NCBI GenBank assembly: GCA_900555715.1
Contig: USMC01000008.1
Location: forward strand, 1-64,000
Direction: 5' to 3'
Source: an uncultured Porphyromonadaceae bacterium
Lineage (GTDB): Bacteria > Bacteroidota > Bacteroidia > Bacteroidales > Muribaculaceae
DNA length: 64,000 bases
Shown here piece after piece: positions 44,947 through 54,300 of the stretch. A model generated the notes under the pieces. The model was given only the letters and a program-made list of their open reading frames with translations, was not told where the DNA came from and made no database searches. The translations under genes were made by a program, and so were the position numbers. Within the stretch, counting starts at the first letter, position 1, and each line of letters opens with the position of its first letter.

Positions 44947-46472
44947 TGACTGAGCCGACCCGCATAGCCGCAATCATCGCTGTCTTTGTCCTCGCCGTCG
45001 GCGGGGCACAGGGACAGCATACGCTCATCGACGAGGTGCAGCGTCTGGGGCTGCCCGTCGAAAAACAGCGTCTCGCCGACTATGAGACTAACCCCGCGCA
45101 GATGTTTTTCCGCGACAGTATCACCGTTTCGACGGCGTTTGCTACTGCCGATATTCTCCGTCAGGAAACTCCTGTGATGGAGCAGCTCGGCGACGGACAT
45201 ACTCTCTTCGGACTCGGCGCACAATCGTATATGCGTCTCACTCCGGAAAGCGTAGCGTGGGGTGGAGCGCAGTTCGTCACCGGGAAATATGACAATATCC
45301 GCTGGACCGACTGCGTCGACTATCTTCGTGTGGCTCCGTACGTTCTCGGCGACGAAGCCGGCGGCGATCTGAGTACACGGCGGTACAGCTTCTCGGGAGG
45401 CTATTCGCGGCGCAGCGGTCGCTGGACATGGGGAATAGATGCAGCCTACCGTGCCGAAATCGCCTACCGCAACCGCGACCCGCGTGTCAAGACCATTGTA
45501 AGCGACCTTGATCTGCGCCTCGGAGGCACATACGCCGCAGGCACACACTCCGTCGGACTTGCCGCCGCGCTCAATGTCTACAACCAGAGCTGCGACCTCG
45601 ATTTCTACAGCCCGATAAACACTATAGACACGTATACTCTTACGGGAATGGGAACGTTCTACCGGCGTTTTATGGGCAATACCAACAAGAACAGCGGCTA
45701 TAGCTCCTTAGGATGGTCGGTTTCGGCTCAATGGCTTCCGCACGATTCGCGCGGTCTGTCGGCGCAGATAGATTACACTTCCTTCCGCATGGGACAGCAG
45801 TTGCGCAACTTCAATAATATCACTCTCGGCTACACCGATAACTCCGCCGTGTCATTCTCGGCATCGTACGGCGCCGACCTGACACTTGCGCTTCTTTTCT
45901 GTCCGCGCATCGAAGGCAGATATGCCATGCGCAAAGGCACTGAGAACCTCTTCGGAACAGCCGCAGGCGCGAGCTATGACAAGATTGGCAGCCGCAGCCC
46001 GTATTCGCTCTCAGAGCTCGGTGCTTCGCTCAGTCTGCCGTTGCAGGTCGCGTTCGGGACCTCGTTCGTGACCGTCGAGGCAGCAGTGGCATACGACCGG
46101 TCGCTGGAGAAATACACGGAACCGCTCCGCAAGCTCTCGGCGAGCCACCTGACGCCGTCGGCGTCGCTGAGCTTTTCGTCGCAAACGCATTCCGGCTGGC
46201 TGTGGAGCTTGGGTGCCGAGACCGGCTATGCAAAAGCGTGGTCGTCGGCTCCCGTTCTCACCGGACTCGACACGTCGTCGGCTCTTGGCAAATGCGTGAC
46301 GAACAACTTCGCCATGCTTTGCGCCGACCGTTCGATTCAGACTGCACATGCAAGTATCAGCCGCTCCTTCAGCGGCTTTGTCCTCTCTCTCACAGCTTCA
46401 TTCAATCACACCGAATATCGCGGCAAGGGCAGCTGCAATCATACGTCGCTCGCCCTGTCTGCCGCATTTTAA
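44946..46472 (+). CDS. DUF6850 family outer membrane beta-barrel protein
   Basis: A 508-residue protein with signal peptide (IAAIIAVFVLAVGGAQGQ). The mature N-terminus is HTLIDEVQRLGLPVEKQRLADYETNPAQMFFRDS. The rest alternates aromatic and Gly-rich strands (RRYSFSGGYSRRSGRWTWGIDA, GLSAQIDYTSFRMGQQLRNFNN), as in outer-membrane barrels, and ends LALSAAF with a terminal Phe. It is regularly found after a TonB receptor and a DUF4876 protein. Function not known. It shares one base with the gene before it, and the next gene starts 6 bases later. Confidence 0.8.
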   Translation: MTEPTRIAAIIAVFVLAVGGAQGQHTLIDEVQRLGLPVEKQRLADYETNPAQMFFRDSITVSTAFATADILRQETPVMEQLGDGHTLFGLGAQSYMRLTPESVAWGGAQFVTGKYDNIRWTDCVDYLRVAPYVLGDEAGGDLSTRRYSFSGGYSRRSGRWTWGIDAAYRAEIAYRNRDPRVKTIVSDLDLRLGGTYAAGTHSVGLAAALNVYNQSCDLDFYSPINTIDTYTLTGMGTFYRRFMGNTNKNSGYSSLGWSVSAQWLPHDSRGLSAQIDYTSFRMGQQLRNFNNITLGYTDNSAVSFSASYGADLTLALLFCPRIEGRYAMRKGTENLFGTAAGASYDKIGSRSPYSLSELGASLSLPLQVAFGTSFVTVEAAVAYDRSLEKYTEPLRKLSASHLTPSASLSFSSQTHSGWLWSLGAETGYAKAWSSAPVLTGLDTSSALGKCVTNNFAMLCADRSIQTAHASISRSFSGFVLSLTASFNHTEYRGKGSCNHTSLALSAAF

Positions 46473-46478
46473 CTAACT

Positions 46479-47375
46479 ATGGAAAAAGAGTCTGTAATCT
46501 CTGTAAAACATCTCACCCAGCGATATGGCACGGGGAGAATCATCTACAGCGATCTCAGTTTTGAGGTGCCGAAGGGGCGTATACTCGGTCTGCTCGGCAA
46601 GAACGGCACCGGCAAAACGACCACAATCAACATCCTGATGGGCTACCTGAAGCCTCAGGCGGGCGAATGCCGCATCTTCGGCGAGCCCATCACAGCCATG
46701 ACACCCGCGACGCGCGCACGCATAGCGCTCCTTATCGAGGGTCATGTGCAGTATACGTTCATGACTATCGCCCAGATCGAGCGTTTCTATTCGAAGTTCT
46801 ATCCCCGCTGGAACCGCGACGCCTACTATGAACTTATGGCGAAGCTCCATGTGAGCCCCGGACAGAAAATATCTTCTATGTCGTGCGGACAGCGCTCGCA
46901 GGTGGCTCTCGGGCTTATCCTTGCGCAGAACGCCGACCTGCTCGTGCTCGATGATTTCTCGCTTGGTCTCGACCCCGGTTACCGCCGCCTCTTCGTCGAC
47001 TATCTGCGCGAATTTGCCAAAGCCGAGGAGAAAACGGTGTTTATGACCTCCCACATTATCCAGGACCTCGAACGGCTTATTGACGACACCATCATTCTCG
47101 ACTACGGCAAGATTCTCACCCAGATGCCCGTCGACCAGCTTCTGCGCGATTTCAAATGTTTCACTATGGAGACGGACAAGCCCCTTGAAGCAATAGCCGG
47201 AGCCGACGGCATCATCAATCCCGAGAAATTCAAGAATACTGTCGAGTTCTACACTTTCCAGCCCGAAGAAGCCGTAAGAGGGCAGTTCGACAAACTCGGA
47301 ATAGCTTACAGCGGTCTTGCGCGTCGCGAGATGTCGCTCGAAGACGCATTCATAGGTCTTACCGGAAAATACTGA
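46479..47375 (+). CDS. ABC transporter ATP-binding protein with unusual motifs
   Basis: A 298-residue ATPase subunit. Walker A is GKNGTGKTT near residue 37. The signature motif is MSCGQ near residue 129 where LSGGQ is usual. Walker B reads LLVLDDFSLGLDP near residue 150, with Asp in place of the usual catalytic Glu after the first Asp. The switch His is intact in MTSHIIQDLE near residue 190. The substitutions could slow hydrolysis. The ~80-residue C-terminal tail is typical of export-type ATPases. The permease gene follows after 5 bases. Confidence 0.9.
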   Translation: MEKESVISVKHLTQRYGTGRIIYSDLSFEVPKGRILGLLGKNGTGKTTTINILMGYLKPQAGECRIFGEPITAMTPATRARIALLIEGHVQYTFMTIAQIERFYSKFYPRWNRDAYYELMAKLHVSPGQKISSMSCGQRSQVALGLILAQNADLLVLDDFSLGLDPGYRRLFVDYLREFAKAEEKTVFMTSHIIQDLERLIDDTIILDYGKILTQMPVDQLLRDFKCFTMETDKPLEAIAGADGIINPEKFKNTVEFYTFQPEEAVRGQFDKLGIAYSGLARREMSLEDAFIGLTGKY

Positions 47376-47380
47376 ACATC

Positions 47381-48049
47381 ATGAAAAAAGCACTCATATT
47401 CAAGGAATGGGTAAAGACACGCATGGTGTTCTTTATCTCTCTTGCACTGGCGCTTGCCATAGCCGCCTATGCCGCACTTATGGTCAACAGGCTTATTGAG
47501 CTCAAGGGCGTCGACCATTTCTGGCTCATAATGCTGCTGAAAGACAATACTTTCGTCGATATAATCAAGTATGTGCCCTTTGTTGTCGGCATTGCTGTCG
47601 GCATAGCCCAGATGGCTCCGGAAATGGCGCAGAAACGTCTCAAACTCACTCTTCATCTGCCTTATCCGCAGGGAAAACTCATAGCTCTGATGCTCGCTAC
47701 GGGTATCGTCGAGCTGCTTGTCATCTACGTGCTGCAGGCGGCTTTCATTGCGGTATATTATTCCACGCTGATACCTTCTGAACTTGTATGGCGCGTGATG
47801 CTTACCACGGCGCCTTGGTATCTTGCCGGTATCGCGGCATATCTTTTTGTATCGGCGATATGTCTCGAAGGCACATGGCGCCGGCGCATTATCCTTGCGC
47901 TGCTCGGCATAGCCGTGCTGATGATATGTTTCCTTCAGCCTGCGCCGGAAGCATACAATGGTATGCTGGTGCTTATGATTGTCTGTGTTATCATTCTGAC
48001 GGCACTTTCTTTCGGATCTGTAATGCGGTTTAAGGAGGGCCGTCAGTAA
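47381..48049 (+). CDS. ABC-type permease subunit, six spans
   Basis: A 222-residue integral membrane protein with about six hydrophobic segments (MVFFISLALALAIAAYAALM, IIKYVPFVVGIAVGIAQMA, LIALMLATGIVELLVIYVLQAAFIAVY, MLTTAPWYLAGIAAYLFVSAICL, IILALLGIAVLMICFLQP and NGMLVLMIVCVIILTALSFGS). Between spans 2 and 3 it has 'MAQKRLKLTLHLPYPQGKLI', a conserved-looking cytoplasmic loop that may couple to the ATPase. I do not recognise a named family beyond ABC-2-like permeases. Three bases separate it from the DUF4857 gene. Confidence 0.8.
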   Translation: MKKALIFKEWVKTRMVFFISLALALAIAAYAALMVNRLIELKGVDHFWLIMLLKDNTFVDIIKYVPFVVGIAVGIAQMAPEMAQKRLKLTLHLPYPQGKLIALMLATGIVELLVIYVLQAAFIAVYYSTLIPSELVWRVMLTTAPWYLAGIAAYLFVSAICLEGTWRRRIILALLGIAVLMICFLQPAPEAYNGMLVLMIVCVIILTALSFGSVMRFKEGRQ

Positions 48050-48052
48050 ATT

Positions 48053-49294
48053 ATGAAAAGAGTATATTCAATAGTCCTTGTGGCTTTGTCGATAGTTGTG
48101 CTCGCATGGTTCCTGCCGTGGCTCTACTCGCTTGTCTTCCCTGTGGCAGGCAGTGATCCCTTCGTAGCAATGTCGCCGGTATGCGACGGGCTTGTTGTCA
48201 GCGAGCTCGGCGACAATACCGGTAAGGAGATATTCCTTGCCGATGCCGACGGACAGCCTACCGGAAATACAATCACTAAAGAGGAGCGCGACTCGCTGTT
48301 GCCGCAGATATATTTCACTCAGCTTATGGCTCGCGGCATCATGCCCGATACTATCAAAGGTATCGAAGCGTCAATGCAGAATCTCAAACACGGTCAGTGG
48401 GTGTTCAGCACCATTCCGCACGACGTCAACAAGGTTCTCCCCGAGGTGTATCTCATTATGGAATCCATGCCGGCGCGCATCGACCTTGAAGACCCCGACG
48501 AGGTGTTCCGTTTCCGCGACGGTAAAGTCGAATTTATAGAGATGGCTACCAACACCGTCAACAGCAAGCGAACCGAACGGTTCACACAGGTGTTCAACGA
48601 CAGAGGTTTCACGCTGCCGCTGCGCTCATGGTCGGCGAATATCACTTCGCGTAAAGCGTACGACAACGGCTATCTCCTTGCCGACGCCAACGGCGACATA
48701 TTCCATCTGAAAATGCAGGCTGGACGTCCGTACATGGTGAAGCTTGACAAGCCCGACTCGCTCGTGGCTGAGCATGTCTTCGTTATGGAAAACATCGACG
48801 GTCTCTTTCTCGGCTTTGTCACCGACACGGAAAACAATCTCTATGCCATCGAGCAGGATGGCTACGGTATAGTGCCCCTTGCCGTCGGTAAATTCGACCC
48901 GGAGAAAGAACGTATGATGGTGACGAAAAACATCTTCAACACTGTCTATAAAATCTCTGGCGAGGAAGGTACCCGCTGGACAGCAATCGACAGCCGTACT
49001 TACGAGCCCATAGCCCGGTATGCCCGCACGTGGACGCCTTCGCTTTCGGAAAAAGTGGAAGAATATATCTTTCCGTTCGCTCTCTCGTTCACTTCGACAT
49101 CCGACAGCCTCGCCAAGCCGCGCATCGATTTCGTGTCGTGGCATGCCGTCTTCCTCAATATTGTCCTGGCAATCATTGTCGTGGTAGTGTTCCGACGCCG
49201 CCGGCGTTCTGTGCCGTGCACAGTGTGCGCCGTCGTTCTCACTCTTGTATCCGGCATTTTTGCTTTTATTCCCTATATGCTTATCCATAATTAA
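48053..49294 (+). CDS. DUF4857 membrane protein
   Basis: A 413-residue protein with one N-terminal span (VYSIVLVALSIVVLAWFLPWLYSLVF), a periplasmic region of about 300 residues and two C-terminal spans (HAVFLNIVLAIIVVVVF and CTVCAVVLTLVSGIFAFIPY). This is the DUF4857 layout, known from Bacteroidetes next to ABC transporter genes. The periplasmic part has repeated WD-like strands (YLLADANGDIFHLKMQAGRPYMV, LFLGFVTDTENNLYAIEQDGYGIVP). It is probably a partner subunit of the transporter encoded before it. Confidence 0.82.
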   Translation: MKRVYSIVLVALSIVVLAWFLPWLYSLVFPVAGSDPFVAMSPVCDGLVVSELGDNTGKEIFLADADGQPTGNTITKEERDSLLPQIYFTQLMARGIMPDTIKGIEASMQNLKHGQWVFSTIPHDVNKVLPEVYLIMESMPARIDLEDPDEVFRFRDGKVEFIEMATNTVNSKRTERFTQVFNDRGFTLPLRSWSANITSRKAYDNGYLLADANGDIFHLKMQAGRPYMVKLDKPDSLVAEHVFVMENIDGLFLGFVTDTENNLYAIEQDGYGIVPLAVGKFDPEKERMMVTKNIFNTVYKISGEEGTRWTAIDSRTYEPIARYARTWTPSLSEKVEEYIFPFALSFTSTSDSLAKPRIDFVSWHAVFLNIVLAIIVVVVFRRRRRSVPCTVCAVVLTLVSGIFAFIPYMLIHN

Positions 49295-49311
49295 TTAAAA
49301 TAGTTTTTAAA

Positions 49312-49914
49312 ATGAAAAAGACATCAATCTTATCAGTTCTCGCCCTTGCATGCGTTGCAGTTTTCTCGGCATGTGGCAGCAAAGAAGCAAAAACAGAAGA
49401 GCAGCCCGCAGAAGTCGTCGCTATCAGCGTTGACGATGTTCTTGCAAAAGCCGACAGCCTTGTAGGCGACACCATCGTCATCGAAGGTGTATGCACCCAT
49501 CTGTGCTCACACGGCGCAATGAAAGCTTTCGTTGCCGGTTCGAGCGATAAAGTGATGTTCCGCTGCGAGGCAAATCCTCACATGGGACAGGCATTCCCTC
49601 TCGAAATGACCCGCAAGCCAGTGCAGGTGAAAGGTATTCTTGTCGAGCAGCGCGTCGACTCTGCTGCCGTTGCTGAGATGGAGAAGCAGTACAACGCCGC
49701 CAAGGAGCAGGCAGCAGCCAAAGGTCAGGCAACTTCCGACGAAAGCGGATGCTCTACCGAGCGTACAGCACAGGGTCAGGGCGACCTCACGACTTTCGAC
49801 GAGCGTAAGGCGGACTATCTCCAGAAAATTGCCGCGCGTAACGAAGCCGAAGGCAAGCCCTATCTGTCGTTCTATTACCTCGAAGCAATAAGCTACGAAG
49901 TACAGCCCGAATGA
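49312..49914 (+). CDS. Cys/His-rich OB-fold-like lipoprotein
   Basis: A 200-residue lipoprotein (lipobox VFSAC, Cys21). Residues 36-110 look like an OB-fold (DDVLAKADSLVGDTIVIEGVCTHLCSHG...KPVQVKGILVEQ). It carries the alternating Cys61-x-His63-x-Cys65-x-His67, plus Cys85 and His90, which could bind a metal or a redox cofactor. The C-terminal part is helical (MEKQYNAAKEQAAAKG) and polar. It is the last gene of the seven-gene operon and is followed at once by the large palindromic element. Confidence 0.82.
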   Translation: MKKTSILSVLALACVAVFSACGSKEAKTEEQPAEVVAISVDDVLAKADSLVGDTIVIEGVCTHLCSHGAMKAFVAGSSDKVMFRCEANPHMGQAFPLEMTRKPVQVKGILVEQRVDSAAVAEMEKQYNAAKEQAAAKGQATSDESGCSTERTAQGQGDLTTFDERKADYLQKIAARNEAEGKPYLSFYYLEAISYEVQPE

Positions 49915-50123
49915 TAATTAGTAATCTCTATTTAATTAGTAATTAGCAATTAGTAATTAGTAATTTGCAATTTCTCATTACTAATTTATAATAGAAAAAC
50001 AGACCGCGGAGTGTTGATGACGCTCCGCGGTTGATTTATATTGATGATTTAATGGAATAATTACTAATTACTAATTACTAATTGCTAATTACTAATTAAA
50101 TAGAGATTGCTAATTCCTAATTG
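49915..50123. repeat. AT-rich palindromic element with tandem AATTAGT repeats and a central GC hairpin
   Basis: Left arm 49923-49965 and right arm 50059-50108 are inverted copies of AATCTCTATTTAATTAGTAA followed by AATTAGC/AATTAGT units. The right arm has one 7-base unit more. Near-matches extend outwards to both gene ends. The centre is a GC-rich hairpin at 50002-50032. The element exactly fills the gap between two convergent stop codons. It may be a miniature inverted-repeat element that also acts as a terminator. Confidence 0.8.
50002..50032. terminator. Central GC hairpin of the palindromic element
   Basis: An 11-bp stem (core ACCGCGGAG/CTCCGCGGT) with a 7-base loop, between A-rich and T-rich flanks, so it can end both converging transcripts. 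Confidence 0.65.
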
Positions 50124-51368
50124 TTACAGGTTGACGGTTTCGCCGGTCTTGCGGCTGCGTTCGGCTTCAAAGATGATGCGGTGTGCTTCGAGAGCACCGC
50201 TGATGTCGGTGCTGGGTATATGACCGTCCGACACGGCATCTATGAAATCTTCCACAAGCGCCATATCGGCGCCGCCGTGGAATCCGACGCTCATAAGCGG
50301 TTTGAAGTCGTAGGTCTCTGTCTTGCGCGACCGGAAATGACGGGCATTGACGGTCATGCCGTTGCAGGTGATTTGTCCCTCCGTCATGCCTATTTCTATC
50401 GTGCGGCAGTCGGTCTGGGTGAAGACATTCATCGTGAGGGTGATGAGCATACCGTCGGTCATGCGCATCGTCACCACCTGATTGTCGACAACGTCGTTGT
50501 CGCAGTGGTAGACGCATCTTCCGAAACGCCCTGACGCAAGTTCTTCCTCTACGACGTCTGTCACTGTCTGTCCCGGTCCGGGAACGAAGTTGCGTATCCA
50601 TTCGCGGCGCCGGCGGTAGAGGTCGATTGCCGAGAACGGGCAGCGGTCTTCGATGCCGCAGAGCGTGCACCGCTCCGCCGAACCTTCTGGAGCGTTGTCT
50701 GAACGGAACCAGAGCCGTGAGCCGAAGGAAGAGAGGCTCTTGCAGTGCGCGCCTGTGATCCAGAGAAGAAAATCGACGTCGTGGCAGCTCTTGTCCAGCA
50801 GCATAGGATTGCTGCGGGTCTCGCTGTTGAGGTAGCCGCGCACGTAGCTGTGCGTGGCACGGTCGATGCCGACTTCTTCGGTGTGCGACACCGTTATCAC
50901 TCTGCCGTAATGACCGGAATCGATAAGTTCCTTGATTTTCATGAACATCGGATGATACCTCATCACATGGCAGATAGACACTATCAGATTTTTCTCCTTC
51001 GCCTTGTTTGCGATTTCGAGACAGTCTTCGTAGTTCTGTGCGATAGGTTTTTCGAGCAGGACATGGCAACCGCGTTCGAGAGCCATCAGCGCAGGGCGCT
51101 TATGCTCGTTGCCGGGGGTTGCTATGAATGCCGCCTTGAAATCAATGTCGGAGGCAAATAATTTGTCGTAGCTGGAAAATGCAGCGCTCGCCGGGAGTTT
51201 GAACTGTTTGCGCATAGCTTCACGCCGGGCTCTGTCTGGTTCTGCGATTGCTACCAGGCACACCTTGTCGGGGTGCGTGGCAACATAATGCATGTAGGTT
51301 CGCATACGGTTGCCCGCCCCGATTGCAGCAACCGGGGTGGGCAAGCATTTTTCTTCAGTAAGCGACAT
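50124..51368 (-). CDS. Gfo/Idh/MocA family oxidoreductase, cytoplasmic, with Cys cluster
   Basis: A 414-residue NAD(P)-dependent sugar oxidoreductase without signal peptide. The Rossmann fold has GAGNRM near residue 17, the catalytic lysine block is LLEKPIAQ near 100, and the second catalytic block is LLDKSCHDVDFLLWITG near 192. Between the halves lies CTLCGIEDRC (C-x2-C-x5-C) near residue 235, which may hold zinc. This is not typical of the whole family. It is the last gene of a three-gene operon and its start overlaps the stop of the HEAT-DUF1080 gene. Confidence 0.92.
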   Translation of the reverse strand: MSLTEEKCLPTPVAAIGAGNRMRTYMHYVATHPDKVCLVAIAEPDRARREAMRKQFKLPASAAFSSYDKLFASDIDFKAAFIATPGNEHKRPALMALERGCHVLLEKPIAQNYEDCLEIANKAKEKNLIVSICHVMRYHPMFMKIKELIDSGHYGRVITVSHTEEVGIDRATHSYVRGYLNSETRSNPMLLDKSCHDVDFLLWITGAHCKSLSSFGSRLWFRSDNAPEGSAERCTLCGIEDRCPFSAIDLYRRRREWIRNFVPGPGQTVTDVVEEELASGRFGRCVYHCDNDVVDNQVVTMRMTDGMLITLTMNVFTQTDCRTIEIGMTEGQITCNGMTVNARHFRSRKTETYDFKPLMSVGFHGGADMALVEDFIDAVSDGHIPSTDISGALEAHRIIFEAERSRKTGETVNL

Positions 51369-54300
51369 TATTTTCGTTTACCTTTTTTTGATTTAGCTTT
51401 GTTCTTTGTGAGATCGAGCACGCGTACATTGCGGAATTTGACACCAGGACCATGACCGCAGAAGCTGATGTAGCCTTCTTTGTTGAACAGTCCGGGATGG
51501 TTGCGGTGGTCGATCATATAGGGATTGCCTTTTGTGCCTTCCGGTCCTACTTCGTGACCCTGGCAGGCTTCGCGGATGTTGACATCAGTGATGACCTCGC
51601 CGTCGACAGTGACGGTGATGTGGTCGCCTTCAGCCTTGATTTCTTCGGTGTGCCACTGGCGGATAGGACCGAAGTCGACATGCTTGGCGGGTGCTACGCC
51701 ATAGACACTTCCGTGCTGCTGGTATTCCTTGATGCCTTTGAATCCGTAGTTGTAGCCCTGGTATACGGGATCGTCGTGGTCGAGAACCTGGATTTCCATA
51801 CCGTGAAATGCTGCGTCGACGCCGGTGACGTCCTTACCTGTGCGGATGCCGATACCGTTGTTGACAGCGGGAACATCGAAGTAGAACTCGAAGCGGAAGA
51901 TGAAATCGCTGTAGTTTTTCTTCGTGTAGAGGTTGCCTGAGCCGCCGTACTGAGCCGTGACGTAGATGCAGCCGTCGACAGGAACGTAGGCGCTGGTGTT
52001 GCCATGGAAATTCTCAAGCGAGCGGCCGTCGAAGAGGAGTTCGAAGCCCTGTGCCTTTTCCTCGGGTGTGAGCTCATAGACGGGCGTGGAGGGCAGTTCT
52101 TCGACATAGAAGCGGCGGAGTTCGACGGGTGCCTTGTCGGTGGATGCGATGGCGACCTTGCCCTCGAAAGGAGCTTTCTTGTCTGTGCCGGGGATGGTGT
52201 TGACAGGCTTGTTGACTGCTATGTCGGTGCCGTTGGCGTTAACGAAGAGGCGGTCGTTGATCATGCGGATGTATATACGGTTCCACTGGTTTTTCTTAGC
52301 TTTGACAACTGCATCGGGATTGGCTTCAGTGCAGATACCGTTTTCAGCAGAAAGTTTGACAAGGGGCATCGAGCGGAGGGTGACAACGGCGTCGCCACGT
52401 CCCATCCAGTCGAAATAGAGCTCGAAGTTTTCCATTTTGTCGCCGACTAAGATGTCGGTCGATTTTGTGGTGGAAGCAGCCTTGAAGCCACCTTCATTGT
52501 TCCACTTGTTGAGCATAAGGTTGACGCGGTCGACGGCATAGCCTGCGTCGGCGTCGCCCTTCGCCTGCTGGGCTTTGAAGACTTTGACTGCTTCGCCGAG
52601 CGCTTTACGAACGGCGTCGCCCTTCTGCAGGTCGGTGTTCTTGTCTGCTATGAGGGCGAGTGCGTTGGCCGCGGGATATGCTGCTTCGGCATCGCTGAGA
52701 TATTCGGCGGCGAGCATGGCGGCGGGGAGGGTAGTGACCTTTGCGAGGGAGCCCATCACCTGCTTGCGCACCTGTGCGCCGGGGTTGAGATCGAGAATGT
52801 CGGCGTAAAGACTGTAGGCGGCTGCGGGTGTCAGACCTGCACGACCGGAGAGAGCGACGACGCGACCGAGAAGTGCGTCACGTTCCTGACCTTTTGCAGC
52901 GGCTGCTACATTGAAAAGGTCCGATATCTCGGCGGGGTTGTTGACCTGCAGAAGTGCGTTGTAAGCAGCTGCATGTTCTTTGCCGTTGAAGCCCTCGACA
53001 AGTTTGGCGACAGCTTCGGGAGTACCTGCCTGAGCCAGAAGAGGATAGTAGAGCGCCGGTTTTTTGCTTGTTGCCATGCGCTTCTCTGTCTTGGCGTAGC
53101 GATCCTGAGCGGAAAGGTTGGCGATTGTGGCTGCTGCTGCGCTCTGGAGCTGTGCCGTGGTGTTGCCGGATGAAGCCTCGAGGAGATTGCAGATGTCGTT
53201 GAAATTATCGACTTTTGCCACACCCTTGAGTGCTGCATAGGCGGCTTCGCTGACAGCGCTGTCAGATGATTTCGTAAGTGCTACGACAGCGGGATAGGCT
53301 GCGCTTATGCGGCGTTCGGCTGCGAGAGCGAGAGCGGCCTGCTGGGCGGCTGTATTTGTCGAACCGAGGCTTTCGAGGACACCTTTGGTAACGTCGCCGT
53401 TGAACGAGCGGAGAGCCTGCGATGCTGCGGCTTCCTTCTCTGCGTCGCCAAGCAGGGGAATGAGGGCAGAGAGAGCTTTTTCGCCTCCGATACGCGATGC
53501 TGTGGCGATGGCGCAGTTGGAAATGTTGGGGTTGTTGTCGGCTACAGCGGCAACGACGAGGTCGATCTGGGAGTCTGCATGGTTGTCTCCGAGCCAGTTG
53601 AGGACGTCGATTTTTGCAGAAGCCGGAAGACCTTTGAATTTGGACGCAACTTCGGAAACGATTCCTTCGCCAGCCACGGGAATGGCATGGACAAGAGCCG
53701 TGTGGCGGTACTGTGCGTCACGGTCCTTGAGAGCTGCGAGGATATATTTCGATGCGTTTGCGGGCTCCGATTTAAGGAGCAGACGAAGACCTGCGCAGCG
53801 GAGCGGTGCGGCGCTGTTCTTCATAAGAGCCTTGGCTTCCTTGGCAACGAGCTTGCTGTCGGGGAGGTTGTTGAGGAGCTGGAGGTAAGAGTCGGTGTAG
53901 CCCGATTCTTTCACTGTCTTCAGCGCTTTGGCAGAACCGCACACTGTCAGAGCATTGAGAGCTGCTGCACGTGTGGGGGCATCGCCTTCGGCAACCCATT
54001 TGAGCAGCACGGGCTCGGCGCCTTTGAGCTTGCGGAAATAGGCGAGATATGCCAGAGCGGCGTCCGGAGCGGGAGCGTTGTTGATAAGACCCTCAATTTT
54101 GCTGTCGACGCCGGGCATCGTTGCCAGACCGCGGGCTGCGGTGGCTGCGAGGTTCTTGTCGCCCAGGAGGCTGACATAGAGGTTGAAGTCGTTCTGGTCG
54201 GCAAGTTTGTTGAGTTCACCGAGGATATATTCCTGGAGTCCGGGGTTGTTCTGCTTCTTCAGTGCTGCTATGAGTGCGTCGTGGATAGCCTTGCGCTGCA

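Noticed and set aside
49923..50108. CRISPR array
   Set aside because: The repeats are 7-base AATTAGT units and two inverted arms, without regular spacers, and no cas genes are near.
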